From Sophora flavescens (lineage: Eukaryota; Streptophyta; Magnoliopsida; Fabales; Fabaceae), in contig CM061067.1 in NCBI GenBank assembly GCA_030762895.1, forward strand, positions 169,196,518 through 169,260,517: a DNA stretch of 64,000 bases. Direction: 5' to 3'. A program made the translations under genes and the position numbers. This document shows, in pieces, positions 23,096 through 35,266 of this stretch (positions are counted from its first letter, which is position 1; each line of letters opens with the position of its first letter). Under the pieces are notes generated by a model. It saw only the letters and a program-made list of their open reading frames with translations, was not told the origin of the DNA and searched no databases.

Positions 23096-23914
23096 TGCAT
23101 AGGCAAGTTACCAAGACAGATAGATCTTAAACCCCCTCAATTTTCATTCCATTTGTTTTTTATTTTTCTAATTTTGTTCACTTTCCCTGTATTGTTTATG
23201 CTAGTACTAATGATGAATGATTACCATTGAAAGGCTACAGTTAAATTTTTTTTTTAGAGGAGTCCTATACACTGGATTAGTACTCTAAAATCTCAACTCA
23301 CGTGCAAACTATAAACTAGCGTAGCAGGCCAAACCAACTCAACACCTCTCATGGACAGGGCAATACATTATCACCGTTGGGGCTGTCTTTTCAAACTTTG
23401 AGTGCCGCGGACCGAAGATGCATTGAGAATTAATTATGGACTTATTTTACCATATGGTTTGGGCCGAAACAAGCCCAAAACCATAATGTCTTATTTTGGA
23501 AATTAGGCAATAGGGTTATTATTTTTTATTCATTTTTTTTATCGGTATACTATTATTTTTTATTCAAATAGGCAGTGAGTTATTCTAGGCCACTTACATT
23601 ACAATAATATCTTCTAGTCCCTCACCAGCAGCAGCAAAGCATGTGAAGTTCCACAAGTATTCTTGTCATTCCAGTCCTAACGAGTCATCACATAATAACA
23701 AGGCGACTCAATCAGGACAATGTTCCCAAGATCCAATTTAGAGGTTTAATGTTAAAAAAAGATCAAGTTCATAAAAATATTGCTATAGCTTTTTCACTAT
23801 TAATTAAAATATAAAAAACACGTGAAACTGTGAACAAATGAATAAATCTCTCTTATAAATTATTTAAAATATAAAAAGAAGACAGAGAAACTGTGAAGCA
23901 GTAGGCAGTTAGCT
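23096..23914. promoter_or_regulatory. Upstream region of the RP1 gene
   Basis: About 800 bp without a gene before the start at 23915. AT-rich segments at 23740-23880 may hold the promoter, but no single TATA box stands out. No repeat recognised. Confidence 0.35.
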
Positions 23915-25720
23915 ATGCCAACTTCGCAGTTATGTCCAACCGTCCATTACGTCTTTCCAATCAGAGGGTGCAACCAAATCAAATCGGAAGCAGTTTCTGA
24001 ACCACCGAGTCGGAGGCCCAAGGTCAGCCCTCAGCTGAACCGGTGGTCAAGGGCTCGGGCCGTTCGTTCCGGTCGCAAACTGGACCGGCCGACTCCCCGA
24101 ACCCAGACGCTTGAACCCAACCATCTGCAGCCTCCGTCTCCACTCTCTCCCCATCTCGACCCAGAAGACGCCGTCAGTGTCGATGACGGCGCCGATGTCA
24201 GGGTGGTCAAGTCCATCTACATAGTCTCCGACGGAACCGGCTGGACCGCCGAGCACTGCGTCAACGCCGCTTTGGGTCAATTTGATTACTGCTTGGTCGA
24301 CCATGGCTGCCCCGTCAATACCCATTTGTTCTCTGGGGTACCATTCCTTTTCTCTTTTATACCCTTTTGCATATATCTAAAAAATAATATATATCGAGTA
24401 AATCCTCAATTTGATCATAAAAAATTGTAATATCCTATCAACCACGTTCTGACGTTAACGAAATTACAATAACGTCTCTGTTAAATGTTAATCACTGATA
24501 GTCTCCAATCCCAATCAATATAGTCCTTGACATTATTGACGGAGAAACTTGATTGATTAACTTTCGACAACTCCAAAAAATTTTTGGAATTTCGTTAATA
24601 TCAATGACAAACTTGATACGATGTTACAATTTTAGGGGCCAAAACGAGAATTCACTCCTTTTTTTTAGATTTTTTAATAATTTTGATCATCGAAGTATAA
24701 AAGTCACATTTTTTTTATTTTGTAGTTATTTATTTATTTAATTGGTTTTTTAAATATCTAATTGTTTCTGTTATAATTTAGTTCAGTTATGATTCATTGT
24801 TGATTCAGATTGATGATGGAGAGAAGTTGTTAGATATAATAAAGCAATGTGCAAAGGAAGGTGCTTTGCTTGTGTACACTTTAGCTGACCCTTCAATGGC
24901 TTCATCTGCTAACCAGGCATGCAAGTTATGGGGTGTACCCTCGACTGATGTATTAGGACCCATTACAGAGGCCATTGCTACTCATTTGGGTGTCTCACCC
25001 TCTGGTCTTCCTCGCGGCGCTTCTGGCTTTCCCCTCTCTGATGATTACTTTCGTAGGATTGAAGCTGTTGAATTTACCATTAAGCAAGATGATGGGGCAT
25101 GTCCTCACAATTTGGCCAAGGCTGATATTGTTCTCACCGGTGTTTCACGCACCGGGAAGACGCCTTTGTCAATTTATCTTGCTCAGAAAGGGTACAAGGT
25201 AGCCAATGTGCCTATTGTGATGGGTGTGGAGATGCCAATGACTCTCTTTCAAGTGGATCCCAAGAAGGTTTTTGGGTTGACTATAAATCATGCTGTCTTA
25301 CAGAGCATTAGAAGAGCAAGGGCTAAGACTTTGGGATTTAGTTCAGAATCAAGGTGTAATTACTCTGAGATGGATTATGTTAGAGAGGAACTTGAATTTG
25401 CTGCAAGGCTCTTTGCTCAGAATCCTGTCTGGCCAATCATTGGTAACAAGTTTAATTCTACTCAAGTTCACCTTTCTGTCAATTTTGTTTTGACATTATT
25501 ATCTACCTCAAAATGCAAACTATGATTTAAATCATTTCATGAAAGGGAGTCGGAAAGTATTAGCTTCAAAGTTCAAACTAATTCTAATGAACTATTAATT
25601 TATCATGTAATTTCAGATGTGACTGCAAAAGCAATAGAAGAAACTGCAGCAATTGTATTGAGGCTGTACCATGACCGGAAACATCAGTGCACAATGCCAA
25701 GGATTTCAAAACGATATTAG
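23915..25720 (+). CDS. RP1: Pyruvate, phosphate dikinase regulatory protein, chloroplastic (DUF299)
   Basis: Bifunctional ADP-dependent Thr kinase and Pi-dependent phosphorylase that switches PPDK off and on in the chloroplast stroma. Exons 23915-24337, 24809-25442 and 25617-25720 join in phase to 386 residues, close to the family length of about 400. The Ser/Arg/Pro-rich first 100 residues fit a transit peptide. The conserved entry motif SIYIVSDGTGWTAEH lies near residue 110. The P-loop GVSRTGKT is near residues 252-259 and VPIVMGVEMP follows. The C-terminus is MPRISKRY. Borders: ggg|gtacca, ttcag|attgat, attg|gtaaca, ttcag|atgtga. The start was chosen as the first ATG of the long frame. The gene appears intact. 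Confidence 0.94.
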
Positions 25721-26362
25721 AGATGACAGCTTTTTGTCATGTTGAACTACAAATTGTAAAGCACCAAAACTGTATACTATTACAATTACAATACAGACTC
25801 TGCTGACTACTCATAATCATAAGCAGACGGTTTTCTTTATTGTAGCACTACTTGTGGGGTAGATTTTAGCAACCAGGTATGCTTTTTAGATGTCACATCC
25901 ATCTCCTTACATTTGTAATGTTACTATCAATTTCGAAACTTATAAGACATAGGTACTTCCATTCTAAGGAAGAATGTTTATTAACCTACCACGACAAAAG
26001 TTGAACAGTAGTTTACTAGGTCCAGCTGCCAAAAAAGGTGTTTTGCTCTGGTGAACCTACTTGTCAATTGCAAAATTGCAATCAATAAATTTGGTGAATG
26101 GTGGTGACTTTGCTTTAGTGAAAATTCACATGGTGTGCAATGAATAAGTAGAAATCGTTTTTGTTTTCTTCAAGGGAAAGGAAGTATTTCCTCCATAGTA
26201 TGGTATCCAAACTAATGAAACACAGCAAACTTTCAGGTGTAGAAAATTTGTCCTGGAACCCTTTCTTTATTGCTCTCTTAATTGGCTTTAATTATATATT
26301 TGGATCCCTGTTATGCTTATTATGCCGGCATTGTTCATTCATTTTATCGGTATGTACGTAAT
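25721..26362. other. 3' flank of RP1
   Basis: Likely 3' UTR and spacer; no repeat or gene seen up to the LTR element. Confidence 0.5.
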
Positions 26363-26367
26363 ATCTG

Positions 26368-26730
26368 TGTTAGAAACCAAGAAAATTAGGATAGAAAATA
26401 AGAAGGAAACACTGTATTATTACTGTTCTCAAGTCTGTATCAAGAAGATAATAGCACTTGGATATGGAAGAAGCAAATACAGGGCAAAAGAAAATGATAC
26501 TCTAGGCAGTTAGAGAGTGCCTAGTCTCTCCCAAGTCCCAATCCCAATTCTCGCCCGCCCCTTTCCTCCCTTCCCTCATGCTTATATTCTCTCTCATACA
26601 CCAAAGACTCATACTTCACACACTCACAGCTACTGCCAGCATGGCAGTTAGTTACATCATATTCTCGCTCTTATATCTAATCAGGTGCATTGCACCTTTA
26701 GAAGGCCTTGGAAGTCTTATGTCCGCATCA
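26368..26730 (-). repeat. 3' LTR of the gag-only element
   Basis: Second copy of the same LTR with few substitutions and small indels relative to 29059-29421. Confidence 0.93.
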
Positions 26731-27300
26731 ATTCTTCCCCCTTTGAAACTCACCTTGTCCTCAAGGTGAACAAGTGAGTGGCTTCTTGAGCACACCTTTC
26801 CGGGGTCCCACTGTTTGAAGCCCGACTGTGGAGCTACTGTAGTTGTGTGTCGTGGTCCACCCGGATCCCACTGCTGGAAATACAAGGACCAACTTATGCA
26901 GGAAGCATAATAATTTCCACCCAGATCCCATTGCTTGGAGTGTCTTGGCTGGAAGCTCCGTTCTTCGACCCCAACCTTGATCTCAGAGTTGCATATCAAC
27001 CAATCCTGCAGTGACCAAGCCTTTGTTCCTCTCCTCACTCTGTTTCTTCCAGAATTTGCAATACTCAGCTTTTGGAAAATAATAACAGCAACTTCATGAT
27101 TAAGATATAAAGCTGCATATTGCCTTGTGGTGTCGTTCCCCTTCATGCTTGACTGTCTTGTACCATCAAGAACTCTACCCGGGTCCCATTCCTTGAAGCA
27201 CGATGACCAAGCCATGGATAAAGTATAAGAACTTCCACCAAAGTCCCATTGGCTTATGCCCGATCACGGACCAGCATAGAGGACAATGATAACATGTGAC
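26731..27300 (-). pseudogene. Tail reading frame with QWDPG repeats, remnant of a pol C-terminus
   Basis: The minus frame contains at least five variants of a (K/S/Q)xWD(P/L/F)GG motif: SQWDFGG, FKEWDPG, SKQWDLGG, FQQWDPGG and FKQWDPG. It ends in HLEDKVSFKGGRIDAD, a sequence typical of the last residues of plant Ty3-type Pol. It therefore looks like the far end of a polyprotein whose enzymes were deleted, with a locally amplified motif. The open frame covers 26652-27215; the first motif lies just upstream. Confidence 0.6.
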
Positions 27301-27525
27301 ATTTATAAGTAGTAGCTCGGGTTAATAGCTTTAGCAATGGCTTGAAGGCCAACCTTCTCACTCCCTTCTAGTACCTGCAACACTACATCACTTGGGTAGC
27401 ACATCTGGTCACACACAAGGGCAATGGCAGCATGTTCCACTTGGCCAAAAACATCATGAACCACCATATCCACTATGAAAACAGATACTAGAACTCTAGT
27501 GGGGGCTCCAAGAACACTTGTAATC

Positions 27526-29058
27526 TTAGTATCTCCTAAGGCCCCAATAGAAGCCTTGACTTTCCAAATTCACAAGTTGGCAAGTACTATTTTTCCTTCC
27601 GAAGAAACTTGATAACCGAGAGTTTTGTAGATGCCCACCCCCAAAAATAAACATATCCTTCCCAATTGTTGAATCTAGTCGCTTCTTCAAAAGCCCAATT
27701 CGCCCATCCTCAAAAGCCCTCTTTTCTTCATTGAGTTGGGCCCTGTCCATTTCCTCAATTTCCCTATAACTCTTTCCCCTGTCATACACAAAATTAAGCA
27801 AACCATGAAAGATGGAGGCCCTGAGCAATTCCCCATTTTTCGTATCAGTGATTGTTAGCTTGTTTGCTTCCTCTAAGGCCCACTCTTCTTTTTCACTAAG
27901 TTGGCCCACTATCATATTTGGAAGCACTTGCTGAGACCCACTATTATGTCTCAGATGATACCTTGGTCTTCCTTCAGCCAAAATTCTACGAAAAGAACAA
28001 CTTTGGGCTTGGCCCATTAAACCAAATTTTTGACCCGCTTTCTGCACTGCCCTGGTCCCCTCCTTTCTCTTACATGCACTGGTTAACATAGCAACGGAGA
28101 GTGATGGCAGCTTGACAAGGATAGGTGGTGACCCACCCTCCACTGTGACGAGTGACCCACTCGCCTCTACGCACACACCCAGATCCGGCGTCTCCGGCGG
28201 CGGTAACCGGAATTTCGGCGGCGACCCACCCTTCTCCACGAGCACATCCCTATCTGGCGGTTCCAGTGGTTCCGGTGGCGGTGCACGCCCACCACTGACT
28301 AACGTCTCCACCCAACTACCTCGGTCTCCAACCTCACCACTTCCGTCGCTGCCATTACCTGAGCCACCACGATGGGTCATCTCCTGTTCCTTCTCCTTCC
28401 ACGCACTGTTGTGACGTAATGGTTCAGCAACCATCTCCCTCAAATGATTGGTTTTATCAGCCTCACTCAAACCTTCCCCTCCCCTTTTTTCTTCATCTTT
28501 CTCCCCCGCATCATTCTTCTCTTCTGTAAACTCAGATTCCACCAATCCGGGTTCTTCTTCTTCGTCCCCATCCGAACACGGTAGAACGTCCCTGTACTCC
28601 GGCTTAAAATGCCAGAGTAGTGCCACCATGAACGTCAGCCAGTTTGCTCGTGGATGGCTTCGATCCCACCAATGCCACCATTTGAGAGCACCGCCACTTA
28701 GTGCCGTCATCGCCTTCGTCAACTTGTCCTTCTCTGGTGTTCCCCTTTCTTGGAAGTGCTTCTCAAGGCTAATCATCCACCCATAGGCGTCTTCTTCTCC
28801 GTTGAATACTGGAATTTCGAGCTTCCTTCCTCCTAATTCGTAAGACGGAGGGCGACTCCCTTCCTGAGTTCGTCGACGTCGAGGTTGTTCTCGTTGCCTT
28901 CGATCTCGTTCTCTCAATGGCTGCCTGATCTCATGCCTCTGCAATTGGTTTTCAATTTTCCTTCCCTGAGAACCACACTCACAATTCTCATATCTGGACC
29001 CCATTGCTTTTCGTGTAATGCCCATCCAAGCTCCCGGGATCGAGAGCTTTGATACCAA
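27526..29058 (-). CDS. Gag-like polyprotein of the gag-only element
   Basis: A continuous frame of about 510 codons. The first in-frame ATG lies shortly after the primer site (MGITRKAMGSRYE). An Arg-rich segment is followed by the Ty3-type Gag core: RKLEIPVFNGEEDAYGWM, FQERGTPEKDKLTKAMTAL, GGALKWWHWW, WLTFMVALLWHFKPEY. The C-terminal half is acidic and Pro/Gly-rich with PPPEPLEPP and ETPDLGV repeats. No CCHC zinc knuckle is visible. The frame is intact over 1.5 kb, consistent with recent activity or selection. Confidence 0.85.
   Translation of the reverse strand: MVSKLSIPGAWMGITRKAMGSRYENCECGSQGRKIENQLQRHEIRQPLRERDRRQREQPRRRRTQEGSRPPSYELGGRKLEIPVFNGEEDAYGWMISLEKHFQERGTPEKDKLTKAMTALSGGALKWWHWWDRSHPRANWLTFMVALLWHFKPEYRDVLPCSDGDEEEEPGLVESEFTEEKNDAGEKDEEKRGGEGLSEADKTNHLREMVAEPLRHNSAWKEKEQEMTHRGGSGNGSDGSGEVGDRGSWVETLVSGGRAPPPEPLEPPDRDVLVEKGGSPPKFRLPPPETPDLGVCVEASGSLVTVEGGSPPILVKLPSLSVAMLTSACKRKEGTRAVQKAGQKFGLMGQAQSCSFRRILAEGRPRYHLRHNSGSQQVLPNMIVGQLSEKEEWALEEANKLTITDTKNGELLRASIFHGLLNFVYDRGKSYREIEEMDRAQLNEEKRAFEDGRIGLLKKRLDSTIGKDMFIFGGGHLQNSRLSSFFGRKNSTCQLVNLESQGFYWGLRRY
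29045..29058 (-). other. Primer binding site, initiator-Met tRNA type
   Basis: Minus strand TTGGTATCAAAGCT directly after the 5' LTR; TGGTATCARAGC is the usual plant PBS for tRNA-iMet. Confidence 0.85.
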
Positions 29059-29421
29059 TGTTAGAAACCAAGAAAATTAGGATAGAAAATAAGAAGGAAA
29101 CACTGTATTATTACTGTTCTCAAGTCTGTATCAAGAAGATAACAGCACTTGGATATGGAAGAAGCAAATACAGGGCAAAAGAAAATGATACTCTAGGCAG
29201 TTAGAGAGTGCCTATTCTCTCCCAAGTCTCAATCCCAATTCTCGCCTGCCCCTTTCCTCCCTTCCCTCATGCTTATATTCTCTCTCATACACCAGCACTC
29301 ACACTTCACACACCTCACAGCTACTGCTAGCATGGCAGTTAGTTACATCATATTCTCGCTCTTATATCTAATCAGGTGCATTGCACCTTTAGAGGGCCTT
29401 GGAAGTCTTATGTCCGCATCA
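29059..29421 (-). repeat. 5' LTR of the gag-only element
   Basis: Upstream LTR in transcription direction (minus). Nearly identical to 26368-26730. Contains C/T-rich sequence and TCTCTCATACACC. Confidence 0.93.
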
Positions 29422-29426
29422 ATCTG

Positions 29427-30654
29427 AAATTCAACATTCATGCTAGTGTAGTGTTTTTATATATATAGGTAAATGTTAATATGTTAATTGTTATGGCTAC
29501 CCCACTCCCCATGCTAGTGTAGTGTGGTTGCAAATTCTAATATAGTCATTTAACATTCCTACATAAAAATGCCGGTATACCAAAACATACATATAGGCAC
29601 AGAAGTCACGATGAGGAGGTTGGTGAGGGTATTCTCTATTCAATTTCCCAGCGAGTAGTTCAATCAGAGTCACAAATTTTGAAGGTTGAGTTGATATTTT
29701 GTTCACCCAACTGGGGGAATTATGGTTTAAAAGTTTTGCTGCAACCTTACAATAATTGTTTGCTCATCACCTCAGATTGAATTTGATTTCATATTATGGT
29801 GAAGGACAAAATTAAATGCTTACATTAATTAGAGGTTGTCCTTAAATCCACAATCAGAAACTCACATGGCTGTTAACGTCTGCAAGTGGCAAACATCAAC
29901 CGTAATGTTAAGGTTGGTTGATGGTTGTTTAAGGAAAAGGATCTAACATTCACATGATTTTTTTTTACCAAAAGTACACCTGCATACGAAATTTGCCAAA
30001 TTAACCTAAATCTTTTTACTTAGTTTATACCGAATGGCTTCCAAAGACATAAAACATTCTTTGCCCCTCGTGGATTGCACGGTTTCTTTCAGAAAGGAAA
30101 AAGTTTTTGAGCACGCATGCCTTCTGTGCCTACTGCTCACGCAAATACTTTTATAGCTTGTAGGTAGCTCTCATGGTATTCATTTTCTTTGCCCTTCCCT
30201 ACCCTTTTCCCTCAAAAGTCACACACACTAAAAAAGGTTCACTTGCTATTGGGATTGCATGTAAGAGCAAAACATAACATAAAGATACAGGGGAGGAATA
30301 AGGAGTAGAAAGAGCAAAAAGTGACTTTATGATCCTCCAACTCCACTATGCCCTGAAAAAAACACACCAAACAAACTAAAAAGCACTCTCTTCCATGTGA
30401 TCTATATCTTTGTTGTATGCTATTCTATGATAAAAGGAATATTCCTTCCCTCTCTTGTAGTTCCCAAAGAGGCAACTGATTCTGACGTCAAGGTGGTGGA
30501 AATTTAGGTAGCTTTTAACGGCTGCAATTTTGTCTTCTTCAAACCTCTTGTTTCTGAGTTTTGCTCCAATTCTGTGATCCTAACTTAGACTTTACTCCAC
30601 AAGTTCCCATCTCATTATCTCATTTTTCCCCTTATAATAAGTAGGTTGCATCAG
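29427..30654. other. Intergenic DNA
   Basis: No gene, TIR or LTR recognised. The part next to 30655 is presumably the 3' UTR of the minus-strand gene that follows. Confidence 0.5.
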
Positions 30655-32798
30655 TCAATCACCCCCATATTCATCTGCATTTTGCTTGCTGATAGTAAGA
30701 GTGAAATATATCAGCAACATTGTTCCCATGCTTGACCTGTTTCATATCCAAGAAATTAAGGCACATATTCTGTGAAGGGGTGTTAGAAGGCAATTTAAAA
30801 GCAGAAGCCAAGTAATAATGGAGCTATAGGAGAGCTGAATCTTACAAGGTGGCAAAGAAAAGGAGAATCCTTTTAGGGTCAAGGAGCCATGAAGATGGTC
30901 GTCTGAAACTATATCTCCGAGCTATGCTTTTGCTTTCGGTGGTGGTGGTGCAGATGTTACTGGCCGTGATAGTAATCTGATGATGGAGCTGTGTGTTGGT
31001 GGAATGATGTGTGGAGCCTACCGCCACCACCGCAGACTTTTCAGGCGTGGTAGATGCTACCAGTGCACCTGCAGTTCAATGAAACCATATCCAATGTGAA
31101 AATATAAAAATCTAAAAGTTCACAAGCTTGTCCAAATTTCTGATAATGACACAGTACCCCTGGCCCCAAGTATGGGATACCAACAAGCTATATATTAATG
31201 TATCATTGTGATATCATAATCTGTACTTGTTGGAATCATTACATATTCACGTAACCCTTCAACCATCAGGGACCACGCTAAACAAATTTCACCGCCCTAA
31301 TAATATTACTGTCATTACAATAGTGTTTGAATGTCATTCCAAAACCTATTAATACATTGCACCTCAGATGATGACAATGATAATTATATAATAATAACAT
31401 ACATCATTATACAGCAATCTGAGGCTTAACAATAAGGGGACACCTGCCTTGGCCTGACATAAGTACAGGGGTTGGTGATGAAATATTTTATAACAATATT
31501 TTTGCGTGTTCTGTATGATCATGTAAAGCAAAAGAGTTTATAATATATTATCTTAGAACGAGTTTGTATATTATTTTTATAAGAGCAATGGTACCTTTTG
31601 GTGAGCATGTAGCAGGTACGGTATTCCTATCATGATGAAGTGTGTCATTCCCATTCACCTTCCTGTCGCCTCCACGCTGAGATCCTTTCCTGGAAAGGCT
31701 CCTCTGCAACTACTCATAAGAAAAAGATAAATTAAAAAGAAGAAAATTTTAAACATAAAGAAAATTATTAAATATAATAGCAAAAAGAGCAACTGAATTA
31801 ACATGGAAAATGGGGGAAACTAAAAGATACTAAACAGATTTTCTCATGTGAAAAAAAAAGATAAATATATAAACATAAATATAGAGTGTCACAAATTTTG
31901 AGAGGGTCTATAATTTAAAATGATTGTTCATACAATCTTGTCACAAGAGGACAAAAATGTTTACGGTCAAATTAAATAGCTTCCTCTAATTTCAACGTTT
32001 CGTTAATCTGAAATTTTAGTGAAGGGTAAAAGTATGGGAGGTGGGGGAACAATAAAGTTTGAGAAGGACATTCGATTCTAATAGCCGCAAAGGTTTAATG
32101 GAAGTTGATAATCTGTATGCTTTCCCTTTCGATTTTTTTGATTAATAATTATGGCACCATGAGTGGTGATGGTCTAATATTTGAATTTAGGCTTATTTTT
32201 TGGGTAGACACGTTTACATTTAGGTGAAGTTGTGTTCATCATTAAAAAATAATTTGGAATCCAAATTTCAAAATATTCTTTTATGCATATTAGTTATAAT
32301 AAATTGCAAGGAGAATTGTATCCAAAACATTTTTTGCAAGGAGAACATAACAGAACATAACAGAACACTGATCCTGTTTTGCTCGTAAGATGTGGCAGCC
32401 AAACAAAACCAAAATAAATTTTTGAACAAGGCCAAACTGATCCATGATAACAAAAACATTGGTGCCATTTTGGTCCTGGGGAATAAAAAATACTAACTTG
32501 ATTCTAAAGAATGTAAAATATGGGTCAAAATATCACTGCTTCATTTTTGTGTGGAGGACTAGTTTGTGCTTTCATTCTAATTTTTTTTTATGGAAATTGG
32601 AAAATTAAATATCATAATTAAAATTAGAAGGAAAAAGAAATATCTTACTGTAATTCTGGAATTGGCATTGGTGGTATCTTTGTTGATGCCGGAAGAGAAG
32701 GAATCCATATCAATAACAAAGCTATCACTATCAGCTTTCTCAGCTGTGTACTGATATGTGTTTATGTGTTCTGAAACAGAGATTCTCTGAGTACCCAT
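30655..32798 (-). CDS. Plant-specific small protein of unknown function with C-terminal membrane anchor
   Basis: Four coding exons on the minus strand: 32649-32798, 31595-31703, 30846-31068 and 30655-30736. Borders are GT-AG and phases agree, giving 187 residues. N-terminus MGTQRISVSEHINTYQYTAE, then an acidic DSDSFVIDMDSFSSG. The middle is basic and Ser/Thr/His-rich (SLSRKGSQRGGDRKVNGN). Before the end comes RRPSSWLLDPKRILLFFATL, and the last exon continues SSMGTMLLIYFTLTISK. The final 30 residues form one hydrophobic segment, predicting a tail-anchored protein. I recall homologous uncharacterised plant proteins but no known role. A 5' UTR intron with donor at about 33023 is likely. Confidence 0.85.
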
Positions 32799-33660
32799 CT
32801 TCTTCTGCTCTGATTCCAAAGTCTCGAAAGAAAAAGAACTCAAATCCAGCTGCCAAAAGCCAAACCCAAACAACACGCAACACAGAACCAACCAACGATA
32901 TCTATCAGCTTTATATGAAGGAACCTGAAAGTGCCTGTATGATTGAAATTGAAGCCACCGAATAAAGACCCAGAATTCAATGGAACAGTTAACAAGAGAG
33001 AAAAACCGAAAACGAATTCTTACCAACGTTGGAATTTCTGCCATATCCATCACTTTCTAGGAGGTGTATATGTTCAGGTTTCAGCGTCAAAAGTTGCGTG
33101 TAGAATGGGGCACATCACAGACTATAGCTATACAGCACCTGATTGAACACGAACATGAACCCCATAAGTCAAAAGAGTGAAAGACTCAAACTTTTATATG
33201 AATTAACATGAATTAAAAAATGGAACATAGCCCCGTGAACCATGACCCAGAAGCTTCTTCTCTCACTCTCTCTCTCTCTTCCCTCTTCTGTTGCTGGCTT
33301 AGTTAGAAAAGCCAAAAAGAAAAAACCCACTTACAGATTTTGAAGTACTTTTCTTCTCCGTCTTCAAAAAACGGGTCTTTTGTGTTCCAGGATTCTGGTC
33401 CCAATGAAAATCAGCAAAGGGTTGCAAAGTAGAACGAGGAAAAACAGTTACGGAAGTTGTTAGTTTGTGGTGAAAAACTGAAAACAATAATGATAGAAAT
33501 GGAAGAGATGAACTGACTTATAACTACTCAGGTTTTTTGTCGTATCTGATTAGAAGGAAGAAAAGATCAAAAGAGAAAATGATGATGAGGGAATGGATGG
33601 GAAGAGTGCAAGAAGAAGAGACAGAGAGCTATTAGTAATGGGACTTGATTGCACAATGGG
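32799..33660 (-). promoter_or_regulatory. 5' UTR, likely 5' UTR intron and promoter of the membrane-anchored protein gene
   Basis: In minus orientation AACGTTG|GTAAGAATTC is a good donor at about 33023, and CAG just before the ATG a plausible acceptor. The C/T-rich stretch at 33260-33290 and GA-rich 33540-33630 are common in plant leaders and promoters. Confidence 0.5.
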
Positions 33661-34440
33661 GATTTCCGAATTCCTTTCTCTCTTGTATTTTATGGGATAT
33701 AAGTTATTTACAAGTCATTTCTTTTACACTTATTTAAACCAACATTAATTCGAAATTCCCTTGATACGCATTAAGACACGGATAATACAGGACGAGTAGG
33801 ACAGCACAATACAATGCTTTGAATTACGAGACAATTTTTTATCATATATATCATTTGATATATAATAAACAACATAAATAAAATAATATTAATTTTATTA
33901 TGATACTATCTGTAATATATATTACTATATATATGATAATGTATTATCACTATTGAATGTTCATGAAACAAAAAGTTGTCTTATGATTTGCTGGGGAATA
34001 AAATTTTGGATTTTTATCCTACCCTCATCATTTTTTATCTTGTCTCCTGATTACTTTTCAAATCAAATAGGAGACAAAATCTATATAAAAAATTCACAAA
34101 TAATCCATGAATTTCTAAGTGTGATTATTTAATAACACCGTAAAGAAATATACTCAAAAACGTACAGTTCATAAACAATTTTATAATTTTACGGTCTATT
34201 GTTCGTTCCTGCATAGATTGTAAGCTTGCAGGTAGCAGCAAAAATATTTGTGGTTTAATTTGAAGTGGGGCTACATTTCAATGGTAGCATAAACTTAAAT
34301 TCATGTAAGGGGTGTTGTTAATCAATACCTCAAAGGATATGATTTTTTGTATTGCAAACTAAAAATTTTAAAAGTTCAATGATTTGAATACATCACTTTT
34401 CTAAGTAAATTTTCTATATTTGGTTCCTTAATCAATATTT
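33661..34440. other. AT-rich intergenic DNA
   Basis: Nothing recognised. Confidence 0.5.
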
Positions 34441-34443
34441 TTA

Positions 34444-35215
34444 GAGCTCGTTTGATAGGCAGGATAAGCGAGATATGATAAGATAAACTATCAAATTATA
34501 TCTGAAATTATTGTTTGGTGAATCAGCATGATAGGATAAGTCAACCCTGTCACCTATCATATCGTATCCATCTAGTTAAAATTCTATTATGAGGGGGAGC
34601 TGGGTTAGAACTCAACAGAATAGATAATATGATTTATAGTATAATAAAGTATAAAAATATTTTATATATAAAATAATTAAAGTATAATAAAATATAATAT
34701 GGTTATAAAAAATATATAATAAAACATAAAATAATAAAAATATTAATAATTAATTTTAAAATTTATTTTTATTTTCTTACAAGACTAATTTTGTTACTTT
34801 ATATATTTTAAAAAACTGAAAAATAAATAAAAAAATATTCTAATAATTTAACTATATGTAAAGTGAAAACTAAAAATGAATATTTAAAATCATAAAAAAA
34901 TTAATTTAAGTTAAACAACAATTTAAAGTTTAAAATATCATATGTAATTTTATCACAAGAACAATTTTATCTTTTTATATAATCTTAAAAAATAAAAATT
35001 ATAAAAAACTAAAATATGATAAAATATGAAAACATTCAGAACAAAAACGAAAATTTTAAAATTCATACTAAAATTACAATGCTATCCAGTTGGTTATCTG
35101 GTGGATACCAAACGTCAGATAGGATAACAGCATGTCATGCTCATATTTAATGCTACTCCTATCCTGCTCTCTTATCCTATCTGCCCCCATCATTTCCAGA
35201 CTACCAAATGAGCCC
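34444..35215. mobile_element. PIF/Harbinger-like MITE, TTA TSD
   Basis: Termini GAGCTCGTTTGATAG and CTACCAAATGAGCCC are inverted repeats with two or three mismatches, flanked by TTA (34441-34443 and 35216-35218). The subterminal parts hold GATAGGATAA/TTATCCTATC repeats. The 772-bp interior is AT-rich and non-coding. Confidence 0.82.
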
Positions 35216-35266
35216 TTAGGACACCGGTTATCATTTTCATTTATGTAATTATTATGTGATGGAAAC

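Larger units (their letters stand above)
26368..29421 (-). mobile_element. Complete gag-only LTR retrotransposon (TR-GAG/LARD type), TSD ATCTG
   Basis: Two direct 363-bp LTRs (26368-26730 and 29059-29421) begin TGTTAGAAACC and end GTCCGCATCA. The whole is flanked by ATCTG (26363-26367 and 29422-29426). The LTRs differ at only a few sites, so insertion is fairly recent. On the minus strand a primer site TGGTATCAAAGCTC complementary to initiator Met tRNA follows the 5' LTR (29059-29421), and a purine tract AAAGGGGGAAGAAT precedes the 3' LTR. There is no reverse transcriptase or integrase, so it depends on other elements. Confidence 0.95.

Noticed and set aside
23915..24325. Minus-strand frames over the first exon of RP1
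   Set aside because: Shadows of the well supported plus-strand exon.
28112..28786. Two plus-strand frames rich in Ser, Pro and Gly
   Set aside because: Antisense shadows of the Gag frame of the gag-only retrotransposon.
30300..30360. Possible microRNA precursor next to the 3' end of the unknown gene
   Set aside because: No match to a conserved plant microRNA that I know and no long stem seen.
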